From a virus, in IMG/VR virus record IMGVR_UViG_3300034683_000362, positions 1 through 40,333 of that record: DNA of 40,333 bases; one strand, written 5' to 3'. Below, piece after piece: positions 8,393 through 17,465 of this stretch; position 1 is the stretch's first letter, and each line of letters opens with the position of its first letter. Position numbers and translations under genes: made by a program. Under the pieces are notes generated by a model. That model saw only the letters and a list, made by a program, of their open reading frames with translations, made no database searches and was not told where the DNA came from.

Positions 8393-8716
8393 CTATATAT
8401 CAAATTCTCTTGGTAATTCAACGTCTGCATAATTACCTAAACTTTCAAGTTTTGGGCTTATTTCTGTGTAAAGTGATTTGAGAATGTCTGGAATTGATGG
8501 CTTTAAAAATAAGTCAAATTCCTGTTCTGATTGGTATTCTTTATATTCCCATGCTTGCACTTGATTAATTATTTCTTCATTTAAGCTTGGTTGATCTATT
8601 GTTGTTTCTATAATTGAATATCTAAAAGCAAATCTTACTTTTACTTTCCCATTTTTTATGTCATCTTTTATGCTTAAAATTATTATTTGATTGGGTTTTT
8701 CTGTGCTTGTTGTCAT
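8393..8716 (-). CDS. Hypothetical phage tail-region protein
   Basis: A 107-aa protein of unrecognised family. It starts at an ATG with an AGGTGT-like ribosome-binding site, 42 bases downstream of the tape measure stop and just past a terminator. The sequence is soluble and mixed alpha/beta (QIIILSIKDD; KVRFAFRYSI), without membrane segments or cysteines. Its place between tape measure and distal tail genes suggests a small tail or assembly component. No function can be assigned. Confidence 0.6.
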   Translation of the reverse strand: MTTSTEKPNQIIILSIKDDIKNGKVKVRFAFRYSIIETTIDQPSLNEEIINQVQAWEYKEYQSEQEFDLFLKPSIPDILKSLYTEISPKLESLGNYADVELPREFDI

Positions 8717-8732
8717 ATAAACACCTCCATAA

Positions 8733-8760
8733 TAAAAAAAGAAGCCCCGAAGGACTTCTT
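8733..8760 (-). terminator. Terminator after the tape measure gene
   Basis: The stem AAGAAG.CC/GG.CTTCTT with a small loop is followed on the minus strand by T7. It overlaps the tape measure stop codon, so distal tail genes must be read through it or have their own promoter. Confidence 0.75.
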
Positions 8761-11700
8761 ATGTTGCAAACTTTAAACCGCTTTCTTTCTCATATTCTTT
8801 TATTAACTTAAATATATATGTCTTAAACTTTTCTGTACTATCTTGAATAAAACTATCATTTGCATTTATAATAAAAGTATTATTAACTGTTTCTGGTCCT
8901 GAACGAGTAACAGAACTTTTATATTCTGTATTATATTCATCTTGCTTTTTGATATCTATTTCCTGAAACTTTTCTCCTGCTTCTTTTACTAATTGATCCA
9001 TGGATTTAACTGCTCTTTTTCCCATATCTATAACTCCAAATGTAATTTTATTTACAAACCAAGATATGGAGTTATACAGAATATTAAACCCGTTTGCTAA
9101 AAATCCAAAAGAAACATATAATCCTTTTGCAATTGGATTCAAAATATTATTATATATCCAGGTCAATACAATTCCTAAAGCCTGGAATCCTCCTAAAATA
9201 GGTTCTAATATAGGTAATAATAATGTTCCAAACATTTTACCAAGGTTAGTAAGTATATTTACAAAAGGCATAAGAGCATTGTTTATTAATGGACCAACAA
9301 CAGAGAAAAAACCATCAAATATTGTACCTATAAAATCTATTATTTTCATAACATTTTGTAATTTCATTAATTGGTTTACTAACTCACCTATGAAATCAAA
9401 ATTCATTTCCAAGCCGACAGTTTTAGTTTCATATTGTTGAGTTTCTGGATTATAAACATCTCTTTGTTTTTCTTTCCATGTTCTTCCAGCAATTTCTAAT
9501 ATCTTTGGGCCAATACCTTTTTGAAAATCATCAGCTTTTTTAGAAATTAGATCATATTCTTTCTCATAATGTTTAACCATTGCATTATAATAATTAACCA
9601 AAGGTGATTGATCTTTAAAATCAATTCCTTTTAATGATCCTATTAATTCGTTTATTTTGTCTGCCTGATCTTTAGTGTTTTTCTCTAAATCTTTTATAGG
9701 ATTTATAAGATCATTTATAGCTTTTACTAAATTAGCAAATGATTCTGTATCTTGAGACTTTCCTGCTGCAACCACTAATATGTTTTTGTAGTTTTTTGGA
9801 ATATCTGAATATTTTTCTAATTCTTTTAAATTTATATCTTTAAAATTTGTTCCGGTATTAAATTGAGGTAGTTTCAAAGTACCTTCATTAATCATCTTTA
9901 ATAAACTTCTATATCTTTTAGTACTTTTAGCATTAATTATAGCTTCTCCAGCACTTACTCGAGCTAATATACTATCTGAAGTTCCAGTACCAGGGCCATG
10001 AATCAAACCTTGTCTATCTAATATAGCTCCAGTACTAAATTTTGGTATACTTCCATTTTTGTGTCCACCATAAAGATCTTCTGCAGCTTTTTTCAAATCT
10101 TCTTGAGAGATATTCCCTCCAAATAAAAAAGCACCTATGTTTTCTTTTGTAGGTTTATATTTAGAAGCTAATTTATCAAAAGTCTCTGAGAAAAAATCTT
10201 TTATATCATTAATAGCATCAACAAAGACAAGTTGTAATTCTTTGGCCAATAATTTGAATGAAGATAAAATACCATCATCTTTGCTTAATTCTATTAGTTC
10301 ATTTGCTATTTCTTTCTGAGTTTCTCTGAGATCACCTTTATCAAAACTTTCTTTCAATAACCTCTGTATAGGAGATCCCTCTTCCATTAAGTTTAATCCA
10401 TTAGGAGTTAATCTCATTTCATTAAATTCATTTATTTTTTCTTTTGCATCTTCAATACCTTTTAACAAGAAAACACTTAAAATAGTTAATGGTAATAAAG
10501 CTCCATTAGCTGAAAAAGCAACTCCCATACCAGTAAAAATACCTTTTAATGCTGTTGATAACTTAGCTAAAGTTCCTACAGCCCATTTTGCTGCAAAGAA
10601 TAAAGGTATAGCTTTTGCAATTGTCTCTCCAGCTCCTCCTAATCCTTCTGAACCAGTTAATTTAGTTATAGCCACATTAATTGCTTCTGATATAAGATCA
10701 ACTAAATTAAACGCTAATAAGAAGGCATCTCCAATTGTTTTTGCCAAAGTTTTCCCAAATCTCTTAGCAGATTCCAGGAATGCTTTTTGTTCTTCTGTAA
10801 GATCAACTTGATCTAAATTCACAGCAGATAACAAATCTTTTAATTCACTGACTTTATCATTAGCCTTATTTATAAGATCATCTATAGATGATAAAACAGA
10901 AGTACCAAAATCAAAGAATATAGTACCAACAGATATTGTAAATCCTGCGACTTTAGCAAGTCCAGATATATTATATTTATCCCCATCACTGCTGAAATAT
11001 TCACTCCATTTTGTAGATAATTTACTGAACAGATTCTTTACATTTTCTATAGTTGAATATGCAAAATCAAAAGATACCTTTATTACATCAACAACAAAAT
11101 CATCTATTTTTGTATTTGATTTACTTGCTAATTCTTCAAGGTTTTTAAAACCTGTAGACATTTTACTATAATCTAAAGATATTAATCCCTCTATTGTATC
11201 TTTTAATGGATTGAGCCATTGTTTCATACTTTCCCACGTGTTTTTAACTGTATCTCTTATTCCATTCCAATTTAAGGCCCATGCTGCAGCTAAAAGAGTA
11301 ATTCCAATCATTAACCAGGTAACTGGATTCATAATTAAAGCTATAGCTTTTGGTATCATTAGAATCCCAAGTGTTGCAGAGAGAATTTTTGCAATACCAG
11401 ATACAAAACTCCTGACAAAAACTTCATTTTGTTTTATCCATTCACCAATTTTTTGAACTCCTTCAGTAAGATAATCAAGTATTTTTGTGAAATTACCTGC
11501 AAAAACTCCGCCTAATCTTCTAAAAGAGTTAATAGCACTTTGAAAAAATCTGTTCCAAGCTTCATGTAGAGTGCTCATCTTTTGTTTTAATTTTTCTTCA
11601 AAACTCGAGTTACCAATTTCTTCTATAGTTTCTTTATATTCATCAAAGTTATTGACTAAACCTATTAAAAGAGCATTTGCTCTATCTGTTAGCCCTAATG

Positions 11701-12526
11701 AATTCATATAAGTATTGATCTCTTTAACACTTTTACTTTCAGTAACTTTGTTTATTTGAGTTAATATATCTAATAATCCTTTAAAATTACCCTGACTATC
11801 GTATATTTTTATTCCTGCTTTTTCTACAAGATCACTTTTTTCTCTTAAATCTTCATATACACTTTCAAGCATTGTAGATACTTCTGCACTCTTACCACCA
11901 AAAATTTGAGTACCCATTGCATAAGTCATCATAACAGTATTTAATTCTTCTCCAAAAGCTTTAGCTGCATTAAGAGGCCCACCTATATCAGTAGCTAATT
12001 CTTTAAGAGTTACACGACCTTTTTCAACACCTGCAAACATAACTTTTTGAACATCATCAACATTTTCAATTTCATCTCTATAATGCCTTAATATTGTCAG
12101 TGTCGCTGATGTAGTAGTAGCAACATCTGCATTACCTACAATACTACCTTTCGTAGAAGCTTCTAAAATATCAAAAGCTTTTTTAGCATCATATCCAGCA
12201 GATACGATATCATAAGTCGCACTTGCTAAATCTGTAGCAGCTCTTCCATATTTATTAGATAGATTAACAACGTTTTTTTCTATTGTTTTAAAAGACATAT
12301 CTGACATAGTTTGAACGTTTGATATAGCCTCTTCTAATTTCATGAATGATTTAGCAGCAGAACCTACAGTTGAAACAATAGTAGCTAAAGAAACTGTTAC
12401 TGCTTTTCTTGCTAATTCTGCTGTTTGTTTTATTTTTGATATATTATTTCTAACTTTATTTATTTCTCCTGAAGCTTGGTCTTTGGCTTTAAGAATTATA
12501 TTTAATTGATCTTGGGTTAATGTCAT
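8759..12526 (-). CDS. Tail tape measure protein
   Basis: A 1255-aa protein, the second longest in the phage and the right size and place for a tape measure, which sets tail length and is ejected during DNA entry. The N-terminal ~330 residues match the TP901-type tail-tape domain (AISNVQTMSDMSF; NKYGRAATDLASATYDIVSAGYD; tail pore-like helices). Hydrophobic segments follow at about 370-415 and elsewhere, and the C-terminal ~250 residues have several more. It directly follows the gene at 12529-13056, as tape measures follow tail chaperones. By the usual ratio of about 1.5 A per residue it predicts a tail near 190 nm; that number is inference only. Confidence 0.9.
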   Translation of the reverse strand: MTLTQDQLNIILKAKDQASGEINKVRNNISKIKQTAELARKAVTVSLATIVSTVGSAAKSFMKLEEAISNVQTMSDMSFKTIEKNVVNLSNKYGRAATDLASATYDIVSAGYDAKKAFDILEASTKGSIVGNADVATTTSATLTILRHYRDEIENVDDVQKVMFAGVEKGRVTLKELATDIGGPLNAAKAFGEELNTVMMTYAMGTQIFGGKSAEVSTMLESVYEDLREKSDLVEKAGIKIYDSQGNFKGLLDILTQINKVTESKSVKEINTYMNSLGLTDRANALLIGLVNNFDEYKETIEEIGNSSFEEKLKQKMSTLHEAWNRFFQSAINSFRRLGGVFAGNFTKILDYLTEGVQKIGEWIKQNEVFVRSFVSGIAKILSATLGILMIPKAIALIMNPVTWLMIGITLLAAAWALNWNGIRDTVKNTWESMKQWLNPLKDTIEGLISLDYSKMSTGFKNLEELASKSNTKIDDFVVDVIKVSFDFAYSTIENVKNLFSKLSTKWSEYFSSDGDKYNISGLAKVAGFTISVGTIFFDFGTSVLSSIDDLINKANDKVSELKDLLSAVNLDQVDLTEEQKAFLESAKRFGKTLAKTIGDAFLLAFNLVDLISEAINVAITKLTGSEGLGGAGETIAKAIPLFFAAKWAVGTLAKLSTALKGIFTGMGVAFSANGALLPLTILSVFLLKGIEDAKEKINEFNEMRLTPNGLNLMEEGSPIQRLLKESFDKGDLRETQKEIANELIELSKDDGILSSFKLLAKELQLVFVDAINDIKDFFSETFDKLASKYKPTKENIGAFLFGGNISQEDLKKAAEDLYGGHKNGSIPKFSTGAILDRQGLIHGPGTGTSDSILARVSAGEAIINAKSTKRYRSLLKMINEGTLKLPQFNTGTNFKDINLKELEKYSDIPKNYKNILVVAAGKSQDTESFANLVKAINDLINPIKDLEKNTKDQADKINELIGSLKGIDFKDQSPLVNYYNAMVKHYEKEYDLISKKADDFQKGIGPKILEIAGRTWKEKQRDVYNPETQQYETKTVGLEMNFDFIGELVNQLMKLQNVMKIIDFIGTIFDGFFSVVGPLINNALMPFVNILTNLGKMFGTLLLPILEPILGGFQALGIVLTWIYNNILNPIAKGLYVSFGFLANGFNILYNSISWFVNKITFGVIDMGKRAVKSMDQLVKEAGEKFQEIDIKKQDEYNTEYKSSVTRSGPETVNNTFIINANDSFIQDSTEKFKTYIFKLIKEYEKESGLKFAT

Positions 12527-12528
12527 AA

Positions 12529-13056
12529 TTATCCCCCTTCTCGTTCTTTTAGTTTGAGCCTTGCTTGTTTTATTCTTTTTATTATTTCTATTTCATAGTA
12601 AGGTTGATCTTCTATAGCTCCTTTAACTGGAAAATGTATAATATTTCCATTATGATCTAAATAAAGATCAATTTTTCCTTGGTATTTCTTTATGTACTCA
12701 AATATTTCTTTTTCATTATCTAAAAGTTGAACATCTTCCATATCTCCAGATTGCATTGCAAACATAAGCATATTTATTACTGCATCATTGTTTTTTATGA
12801 TTAAATTTTGAAAGAATCTAAACTCTTTCAATGCATCTTCAATAATTCCTTTGACTATTTCATACTTTAATTGAGAGACAACTTTCCTTTTTTTATAATC
12901 TATTATTTTAAGATCATTAATATATTCAATATATGAGGTAAGAAAATTAACAATATTAGATTTATTTATAAGTTGATTGAATTCATAGATTGTTATATTT
13001 CTTGGGCTTTTTGTTATCATAGTATCTTTTTCATGCTTATATACTTTAAAATCCAT
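12529..13056 (-). CDS. Hypothetical tail assembly protein
   Basis: A 175-aa mostly helical, charged protein of unrecognised family (IYEFNQLINKS; IKRIKQARLKLKEREGG at the end). It starts at an ATG with GAGGAG upstream, and its stop is two bases before the tape measure start. This is the position of the second tail chaperone (GT or gp14-like) in many siphoviruses. Here it is a separate gene with its own ribosome-binding site, and I could not join it to the preceding gene by frameshift. The chaperone role is inferred from place. Confidence 0.6.
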   Translation of the reverse strand: MDFKVYKHEKDTMITKSPRNITIYEFNQLINKSNIVNFLTSYIEYINDLKIIDYKKRKVVSQLKYEIVKGIIEDALKEFRFFQNLIIKNNDAVINMLMFAMQSGDMEDVQLLDNEKEIFEYIKKYQGKIDLYLDHNGNIIHFPVKGAIEDQPYYEIEIIKRIKQARLKLKEREGG

Positions 13057-13143
13057 AATTATCTCCTCATTTTTGTTATTATTTTTGATATTCTGTTATT
13101 ATTTTGTCTTATTTGTTATTGAATTTTATCTCACTATTAAAAT

Positions 13144-13169
13144 AAAAAAGGCCTGATTTCTCAGACCTT
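13144..13169 (-). terminator. Terminator between the two putative tail chaperone genes
   Basis: On the minus strand AAGGTCTGA/TCAGGCCTT (one G-U pair) with loop GAAA is followed by T6. It starts seven bases after the stop of the 141-aa gene. It may lower expression of the tape measure relative to the head and tube genes. Confidence 0.75.
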
Positions 13170-13175
13170 TTAAGA

Positions 13176-13601
13176 TTACTTTTTATCTTTTTTTAATTTT
13201 TTCTTTATTCCATATATTTCTTCTATCTTAGTAACTATTTTGTCTCTGATCTCTGATTTCATTGAAGCTAACATTTTAGGGTCAAACGCTTCAGGATTTC
13301 CAGAGATTTTTGGTTTCCATGAAGTAATAGATAACTGAAGTAAACTGTTAGAAGCTTTTATTGCATCTTTTGTGTTTATAAAAGCCTCTCCAGATTCTGT
13401 ATCTACTCTCATATCTGAACTTGTTGCTGATTGATATTCGTCTAATTGTTTGGCTGAGAAATCTCTCTTAACTTCTATCCATATTCCATTTTTTTCATTT
13501 TCTTCGATTTCATCTTCAGGTATAACCTTTATTTCTGAATCTCTCTCAACTAAAAACAATTTTATTTTTGCATTTTCATCTACAAATAGTGAATTAATCA
13601 T
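13176..13601 (-). CDS. Putative tail assembly chaperone
   Basis: A 141-aa protein of unrecognised family with a lysine-rich end (KKKLKKDKK). It follows the tail tube gene and precedes the tape measure block, the place of the first tail assembly chaperone (lambda G-like). The central part is polar (SATSSDMRVDTESGEAFI) and the C-terminal half is helical (EIRDKIVTKIEEIYG). An A7 run near its end looks slippery, but the -1 frame closes almost at once. The name is based on gene order. Confidence 0.55.
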   Translation of the reverse strand: MINSLFVDENAKIKLFLVERDSEIKVIPEDEIEENEKNGIWIEVKRDFSAKQLDEYQSATSSDMRVDTESGEAFINTKDAIKASNSLLQLSITSWKPKISGNPEAFDPKMLASMKSEIRDKIVTKIEEIYGIKKKLKKDKK

Positions 13602-13621
13602 TTAAATTCCTCCTGTTTATT

Positions 13622-14578
13622 TTAATATGTTCCTGTTGTGTTCATGTAGTCTGTAATTTTTATAAGATCAGTTCCATCATCTGGAAGAATAGCTTCCCAT
13701 TCACCAGAGAGATTTATCTTTTCTTTTCCTCCGGTATCATGTTTTATAGATGTGAACTTACATTTTGGAATATATATTTCTATTTTTTCACCAGTTCCGT
13801 TTTCTAAAAGAACACCTATAGAAAAATCTTGGTCATTTTTAAATGATGTATATTCTCCAGATACTGAAGTAGCATCAAAAATGAGATCAAGTGAACCAGT
13901 AATCTCTAAATCTTGAGGATCTATAGCTGATCTTTCATTAGTTCCATCAGGTCTATAATCATCACCATCAAGGTTATTGTTTAAACTGATTTTCATATTA
14001 CTCCATCTTGAGGCGCTGGTAACGAACTCGTCTTTATAAAATCTTAAATCTTTAAAAACAAATTTATTTCCAAAAGATTCTACAGTTGCAGCATCAGTAC
14101 CAGAAGCAATTTCTTCTTTTTTAGATTCAACACTTATAGATAATTTTGGTCTTTGGCCAACAGTGAGATCAATATCAAGAGTGTTTATTTTTGAACCAGG
14201 ATATAAAAATGTCTGGCCACCTTGATTCTTTTCTATAGTAAAACTTGGTAAATCATCTGTAGGATTTGCTATCTGATCTATTGGAGTGAGTATCGTTTTA
14301 TCTGTATCTAATGTTGCTTTACCTAAAGCACCAAAGAGAATTAATCCTATAGATTTACTCCATACTTCTAAATCTATGTTTCCTCCTGCTGCTTCTTTAT
14401 TTCTGTTTAAATCTTTTTTACCTCTTTTTCCAAAAAGCGCATCTGATGACTCCATTTCAACATTATCTGATAATGCTTCAGAAGTTATTGGAAGTAAGTT
14501 AGTCAAATCTGCTGGAGTACCAAAATCACTCTCTTTCCCTATTTTTACTTTTGTTGAAGCTCCTGTAATTTTAGGCAT
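13622..14578 (-). CDS. Major tail tube protein
   Basis: A 318-aa protein. The opening residues (MPKITGASTKVKIGKESDFGTPAD) follow the pattern of siphovirus tail tube proteins, where an early beta strand leads to a conserved FGTPAD-like motif. The body is beta-rich and acidic, with no cysteines or membrane segments. It lies after the connector/terminator genes and before the chaperones and tape measure. It overlaps the preceding gene by eight bases. It would polymerise in rings around the tape measure. Confidence 0.75.
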   Translation of the reverse strand: MPKITGASTKVKIGKESDFGTPADLTNLLPITSEALSDNVEMESSDALFGKRGKKDLNRNKEAAGGNIDLEVWSKSIGLILFGALGKATLDTDKTILTPIDQIANPTDDLPSFTIEKNQGGQTFLYPGSKINTLDIDLTVGQRPKLSISVESKKEEIASGTDAATVESFGNKFVFKDLRFYKDEFVTSASRWSNMKISLNNNLDGDDYRPDGTNERSAIDPQDLEITGSLDLIFDATSVSGEYTSFKNDQDFSIGVLLENGTGEKIEIYIPKCKFTSIKHDTGGKEKINLSGEWEAILPDDGTDLIKITDYMNTTGTY

Positions 14579-14915
14579 TACTTGTTACCTCCTTTCGATA
14601 TTTAAAAACTATTTCTGATTGAACGTTACTATCAGTATGTATTATTTGATATTCTGGAAAATCAACATCGTTTGTTGTTAAATTATAGAAATCATTCATT
14701 ATTTGATCTGATAATTCTTCAAGATCATTTTCATTTCTACCTTTTATAATTAAAACTATTTCTTTTTCAATTTCATTCATTCCAGGTGTTAAAGGATTTA
14801 ATTGTCCTTTTAAGGGTAAAAGAACATTCCCGACTGCTTGATCTTTAAGAAGTGAGCTTGATATACTAACATTTAAAAAAGATAAAACACTTTTAATTTC
14901 TTCTTTTACTGTCAT
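14571..14915 (-). CDS. Tail terminator-like protein
   Basis: A 114-aa protein. The order before the tail tube gene, the size, and the alpha/beta pattern (EIVLIIKGRNENDLEELSDQ, then IVFKYRKE) fit the tail terminator/completion proteins that cap the tube and join it to the head. It overlaps both neighbours by a few bases (14912-14915 and 14571-14578), which suggests coupled translation. The family could not be confirmed by eye. Confidence 0.6.
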   Translation of the reverse strand: MTVKEEIKSVLSFLNVSISSSLLKDQAVGNVLLPLKGQLNPLTPGMNEIEKEIVLIIKGRNENDLEELSDQIMNDFYNLTTNDVDFPEYQIIHTDSNVQSEIVFKYRKEVTSNA

Positions 14916-15346
14916 TTTGAAGCCTCCTTTAAAGCTTCTCTAATTCTTTTAATAATCATAGACTTATAGTCCTTATGTATAACCATAAAAGATCTTGCAG
15001 GAATATTTTTCTTTTTACTTCCTAATTGATGTACAATTCCATATTTAACTCCTGTATAAACTTGAGCAAAATGTTTACCGTGTCTTGTATTTATACTTTG
15101 TTTGAGCCTATTATGGAATACAAGTATTGGATAGGCAGTACCTTTTTTCTTTTTCTTATATTTTTTATATTCAGGACTTAAATCTTTCCATTTTCTTTTA
15201 CCATCACTTTGAGTATCAAAAGAATGAAGAACAGAATTTTTCATTAAAATACTGCTATCTCTCATAACGGATATCATATTAGATGTTCTATTTTGTAATT
15301 TAGATAATTTTCTTATTATTTGTTCATCTTCAACTCTGATTTCCAT
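14912..15346 (-). CDS. HK97 gp10 / Mu G-like virion morphogenesis protein
   Basis: A 144-aa basic protein resembling the phage virion morphogenesis family (Mu gpG, HK97 gp10-like). Telling features are the early helix, then SFDTQSDGKRKWKDLSPEYK, a basic patch, LVFHNRLKQSI, and the end GIVHQLGSKKKNIPARSFM, where HQ.G....PARSF is characteristic. Such proteins act at the head-tail joint or in tail completion. It follows the gp36-like connector gene by one base and overlaps the next gene by four bases. Confidence 0.8.
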   Translation of the reverse strand: MEIRVEDEQIIRKLSKLQNRTSNMISVMRDSSILMKNSVLHSFDTQSDGKRKWKDLSPEYKKYKKKKKGTAYPILVFHNRLKQSINTRHGKHFAQVYTGVKYGIVHQLGSKKKNIPARSFMVIHKDYKSMIIKRIREALKEASK

Positions 15347-15347
15347 A

Positions 15348-15689
15348 CTAATAACCCCATCTCTCTAACTCTTCTGTAGATATAGGAGCAGGAGAGGAAA
15401 CTTCTACATTAGAATTGGTTTCTTCAATATTTGTTGTTAAAGTTCTATACATTGAAATATAAGGCTCTGCTGCTTCAACATTTCCTATTCCTAACCACAG
15501 ATTATAGAAGATATAGTTAATTACTGCTTCTTTTTGAATTTGTTCTGATTTTGTGGGTATTAGAGAAACTACAATACTTATCCCGTCATTTATGAGTTGT
15601 TGTAAATCTTGATCTCCGTCTGAAAGTGATTGAATCAAAGTATCTGGAGCTCTATTTTTAATTTGTGTAGGTGTTAATTCAATTGCCAT
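15348..15689 (-). CDS. Head-tail connector (Mu gp36 / DUF1320-like)
   Basis: A 113-aa protein in the connector position after the major capsid gene. It has the LTPTQIKNRAPDTLIQSLSDGDQD-like start and a helical bundle pattern (INYIFYNLWLG) seen in DUF1320/gp36 adaptor proteins, which extend the portal. The ATG at 15689 is preferred because TTGGAG lies nine bases upstream; a GTG at 15698 overlaps that site. It is preceded by a terminator after the capsid gene's stop on the other side. Confidence 0.65.
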   Translation of the reverse strand: MAIELTPTQIKNRAPDTLIQSLSDGDQDLQQLINDGISIVVSLIPTKSEQIQKEAVINYIFYNLWLGIGNVEAAEPYISMYRTLTTNIEETNSNVEVSSPAPISTEELERWGY

Positions 15690-15705
15690 AGAAATCACTC
15701 CAAAA

Positions 15706-15735
15706 AATAAAAGCTCAGATTTTATGATCTGGGCT
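15706..15735 (-). terminator. Terminator after the major capsid gene
   Basis: The inverted repeat AGCTCAGAT/GATCTGGGCT with loop TTTAT is followed on the minus strand by a T-rich run. It begins just beyond the capsid stop codon at 15748 and would allow capsid protein to be made in excess over connector and tail proteins. Confidence 0.75.
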
Positions 15736-15747
15736 TTTTATTATTGA

Positions 15748-16770
15748 TTATCCTAATGTAACGCTAACTGAAGCTATAGCTTTACCATTTCTTATATAGT
15801 GTCCTGGTCTTGAATAAAGATTTAGTTCTTTATACATTCCACTTTCTGGAATAGTTTCCCAGCTAAATGCTTCCCCCATAACAGGATATCCATTTTGATT
15901 AACTTTGAAATTGACAAAAGCTCCATAAGCAACTTGAATAGCTGAAGCAGATATAACAGAAATTCTTTCTTTTCCAGATTCTGTTGGGAAATAAGGCTTA
16001 GTTGTTCCGTTTTCATCTGTATATTCCCCAAAATAAACATAGATGGGTGGTAATCCTTTAAGTCTTATTACTTCTCTAACATTAGGAGCTGTATGCATTT
16101 GTAGAGTTCCTATATTAGCTTCATTTTTCTTAATCATATCTTTGATTTGAGTATTGTTTAAAATTGCTGTTTCCATTCCTGGACTTATCACTATTTCTGT
16201 AGGAGCATGACCTGATTTTCTTATGTCATCTGTTAAACTTATTAAATATTCGTATAATTTAGTAGATGTAGATATAGTTTGAGTATCTTTAGTGATACCA
16301 AAATCAAGACTTGTATATGATCTTTTAGAATCTTTGTATTCAATTTTTCCAGTAGCAATAAGATCAGCCAACATCTTTTCTTCTCTTCTGTTTTTTCTTT
16401 CTTTAAGAGCTCTTAATTTCAATGCTCTTATATAATCTGCATTTGTTTTAATATCTTTAGATGATTTGGCCATAATATTTGCTGGATTTTGATTAGTGTA
16501 TATAGTTTGTTCATCTATCATATCTGTTTCCCAGATTTGTGCTGGATCAATGATTTTTTCAGTTACATTTTTTTGAGTGTTTATTGTGGTATTAGGATCT
16601 CCTCTTTTACCAAGAGTAGAGATACTCATTCCTTTATCTTCAGTAACTACTCTTATTTCTGGCATATGAGAAAACTTTTTGTTTTTTCCATATTTTTCAG
16701 TAAAGAATAACTTCTCTATCTTTTGTGTTTTATATAACTCAGTTAAAAATTGAAAATCGAAATTAGGCAT
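15748..16770 (-). CDS. Major capsid protein (lambda gpE-like)
   Basis: A 340-aa protein resembling the phage capsid E family. Seen features are FFTEKYGKNKKFSHMPEIRV at the start, IIDPAQIWETDMI, a helical stretch with RREEKMLADLIATGKIEYKD, VISPGMETAIL, and a beta-rich end (ETIPESGMYKELNLYSRPGHYI). Length matches lambda gpE (341 aa). It follows the decoration protein gene, the standard order. It would form the T-number shell with the portal and scaffold products of the genes upstream. Capsid E with Mu-like portal and F/I proteins is a mosaic arrangement. Confidence 0.85.
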   Translation of the reverse strand: MPNFDFQFLTELYKTQKIEKLFFTEKYGKNKKFSHMPEIRVVTEDKGMSISTLGKRGDPNTTINTQKNVTEKIIDPAQIWETDMIDEQTIYTNQNPANIMAKSSKDIKTNADYIRALKLRALKERKNRREEKMLADLIATGKIEYKDSKRSYTSLDFGITKDTQTISTSTKLYEYLISLTDDIRKSGHAPTEIVISPGMETAILNNTQIKDMIKKNEANIGTLQMHTAPNVREVIRLKGLPPIYVYFGEYTDENGTTKPYFPTESGKERISVISASAIQVAYGAFVNFKVNQNGYPVMGEAFSWETIPESGMYKELNLYSRPGHYIRNGKAIASVSVTLG

Positions 16771-16788
16771 TTTTATCCCTCCATTTTA

Positions 16789-17091
16789 TTAGTAATTAGT
16801 TACTGGAATTCTATCTTCTACAAATATACCTATTGATCTAAGCTCAGCTTTTATATCTTCAGTAAGAGTAACTGAATCATCAAATTGATCTGAATAGAAC
16901 ACTCCGTGGAACATTACTTTTGCTGTTTCTGGATCTTGATTAGCAACAACATTTTCCATTAAAATTCCTTTGATTGAACCAGATGAATATTTTGTATATT
17001 TGTGAGCTGTTGAGTCATATTCAACTAATGTGAAAGCACTTACATCTGAAGTTACATCAAAAGGTACTACAGCTTCTTTTTTCTCTAACAT
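16789..17091 (-). CDS. Head decoration protein
   Basis: A 100-aa protein like the lambda gpD/Hdp family of capsid decoration proteins. It is small, beta-rich and lacks cysteines, with a conserved-looking centre (GILMENVVANQDPETAKVMF) and GVFY. AGGAGGCGATAAATAATG places a good ribosome-binding site, and the ATG overlaps the stop of the protease/scaffold gene by one base. Its position between protease/scaffold and major capsid is the classic one. It would bind capsid trimer points and stabilise the filled head. Confidence 0.8.
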   Translation of the reverse strand: MLEKKEAVVPFDVTSDVSAFTLVEYDSTAHKYTKYSSGSIKGILMENVVANQDPETAKVMFHGVFYSDQFDDSVTLTEDIKAELRSIGIFVEDRIPVTNY

Positions 17092-17465
17092 TATTTATCG
17101 CCTCCTTGAAATTTTTTAACTCTATTAAGTCTTTCCTCCAAATCTTTTTGATCATTAGGATATGGATCAGAATCATCATTGCTCAATTGATTAGTTAAAT
17201 TACTTTTTTTACCAAGATTAAGTACTTCATCAAATTTTTTCATCATTTCTGGATTTTCTGTTTCTAATACTATCTTTTTAAGTCCTTCAACTTGAGAAGG
17301 TAAAGCACCTTTGTTTATATGATCTTTGGCCCATTCTTCAACTGTTGATTCAAATTTCTTTTTGTTAGATTCTTTTTCACTTTTTTTAGCCTCTTCCAAT
17401 TCTTTTTTTAAATTTTTGTTTTCCTCTTCTAATTTCTTGTAAAAATCTTCTAATTTTTTATCCAT
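17091..17465 (-). CDS. Nested in-frame scaffold protein (internal start)
   Basis: An ATG at codon 174 of the protease gene follows GAGGAGG by 11 bases. Translation from here gives a 124-aa, mainly helical protein with the same C-terminus. Mu (I and Z) and lambda (C and Nu3) make their scaffolds exactly this way. Free scaffold would then outnumber protease in the prohead. Product not proven; the evidence is the ribosome-binding site, position at the domain border, and precedent. Confidence 0.6.
   Translation of the reverse strand: MDKKLEDFYKKLEEENKNLKKELEEAKKSEKESNKKKFESTVEEWAKDHINKGALPSQVEGLKKIVLETENPEMMKKFDEVLNLGKKSNLTNQLSNDDSDPYPNDQKDLEERLNRVKKFQGGDK

Noticed and set aside
9000-9440. 146-codon plus-strand open frame opposite the tape measure gene
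   Set aside because: Antisense to a clear long gene, no good ribosome-binding site, and composition of a shadow frame. The same holds for other open frames opposite tail and head genes.
13144-13200. Slippery A7 run and hairpin at the end of the 141-aa tail gene, like a lambda G/GT -1 frameshift
   Set aside because: The -1 frame is the frame of the next gene, but it meets TAA within two codons of the A7 run and another TAA before 13056, so no fusion with the following gene can be made.
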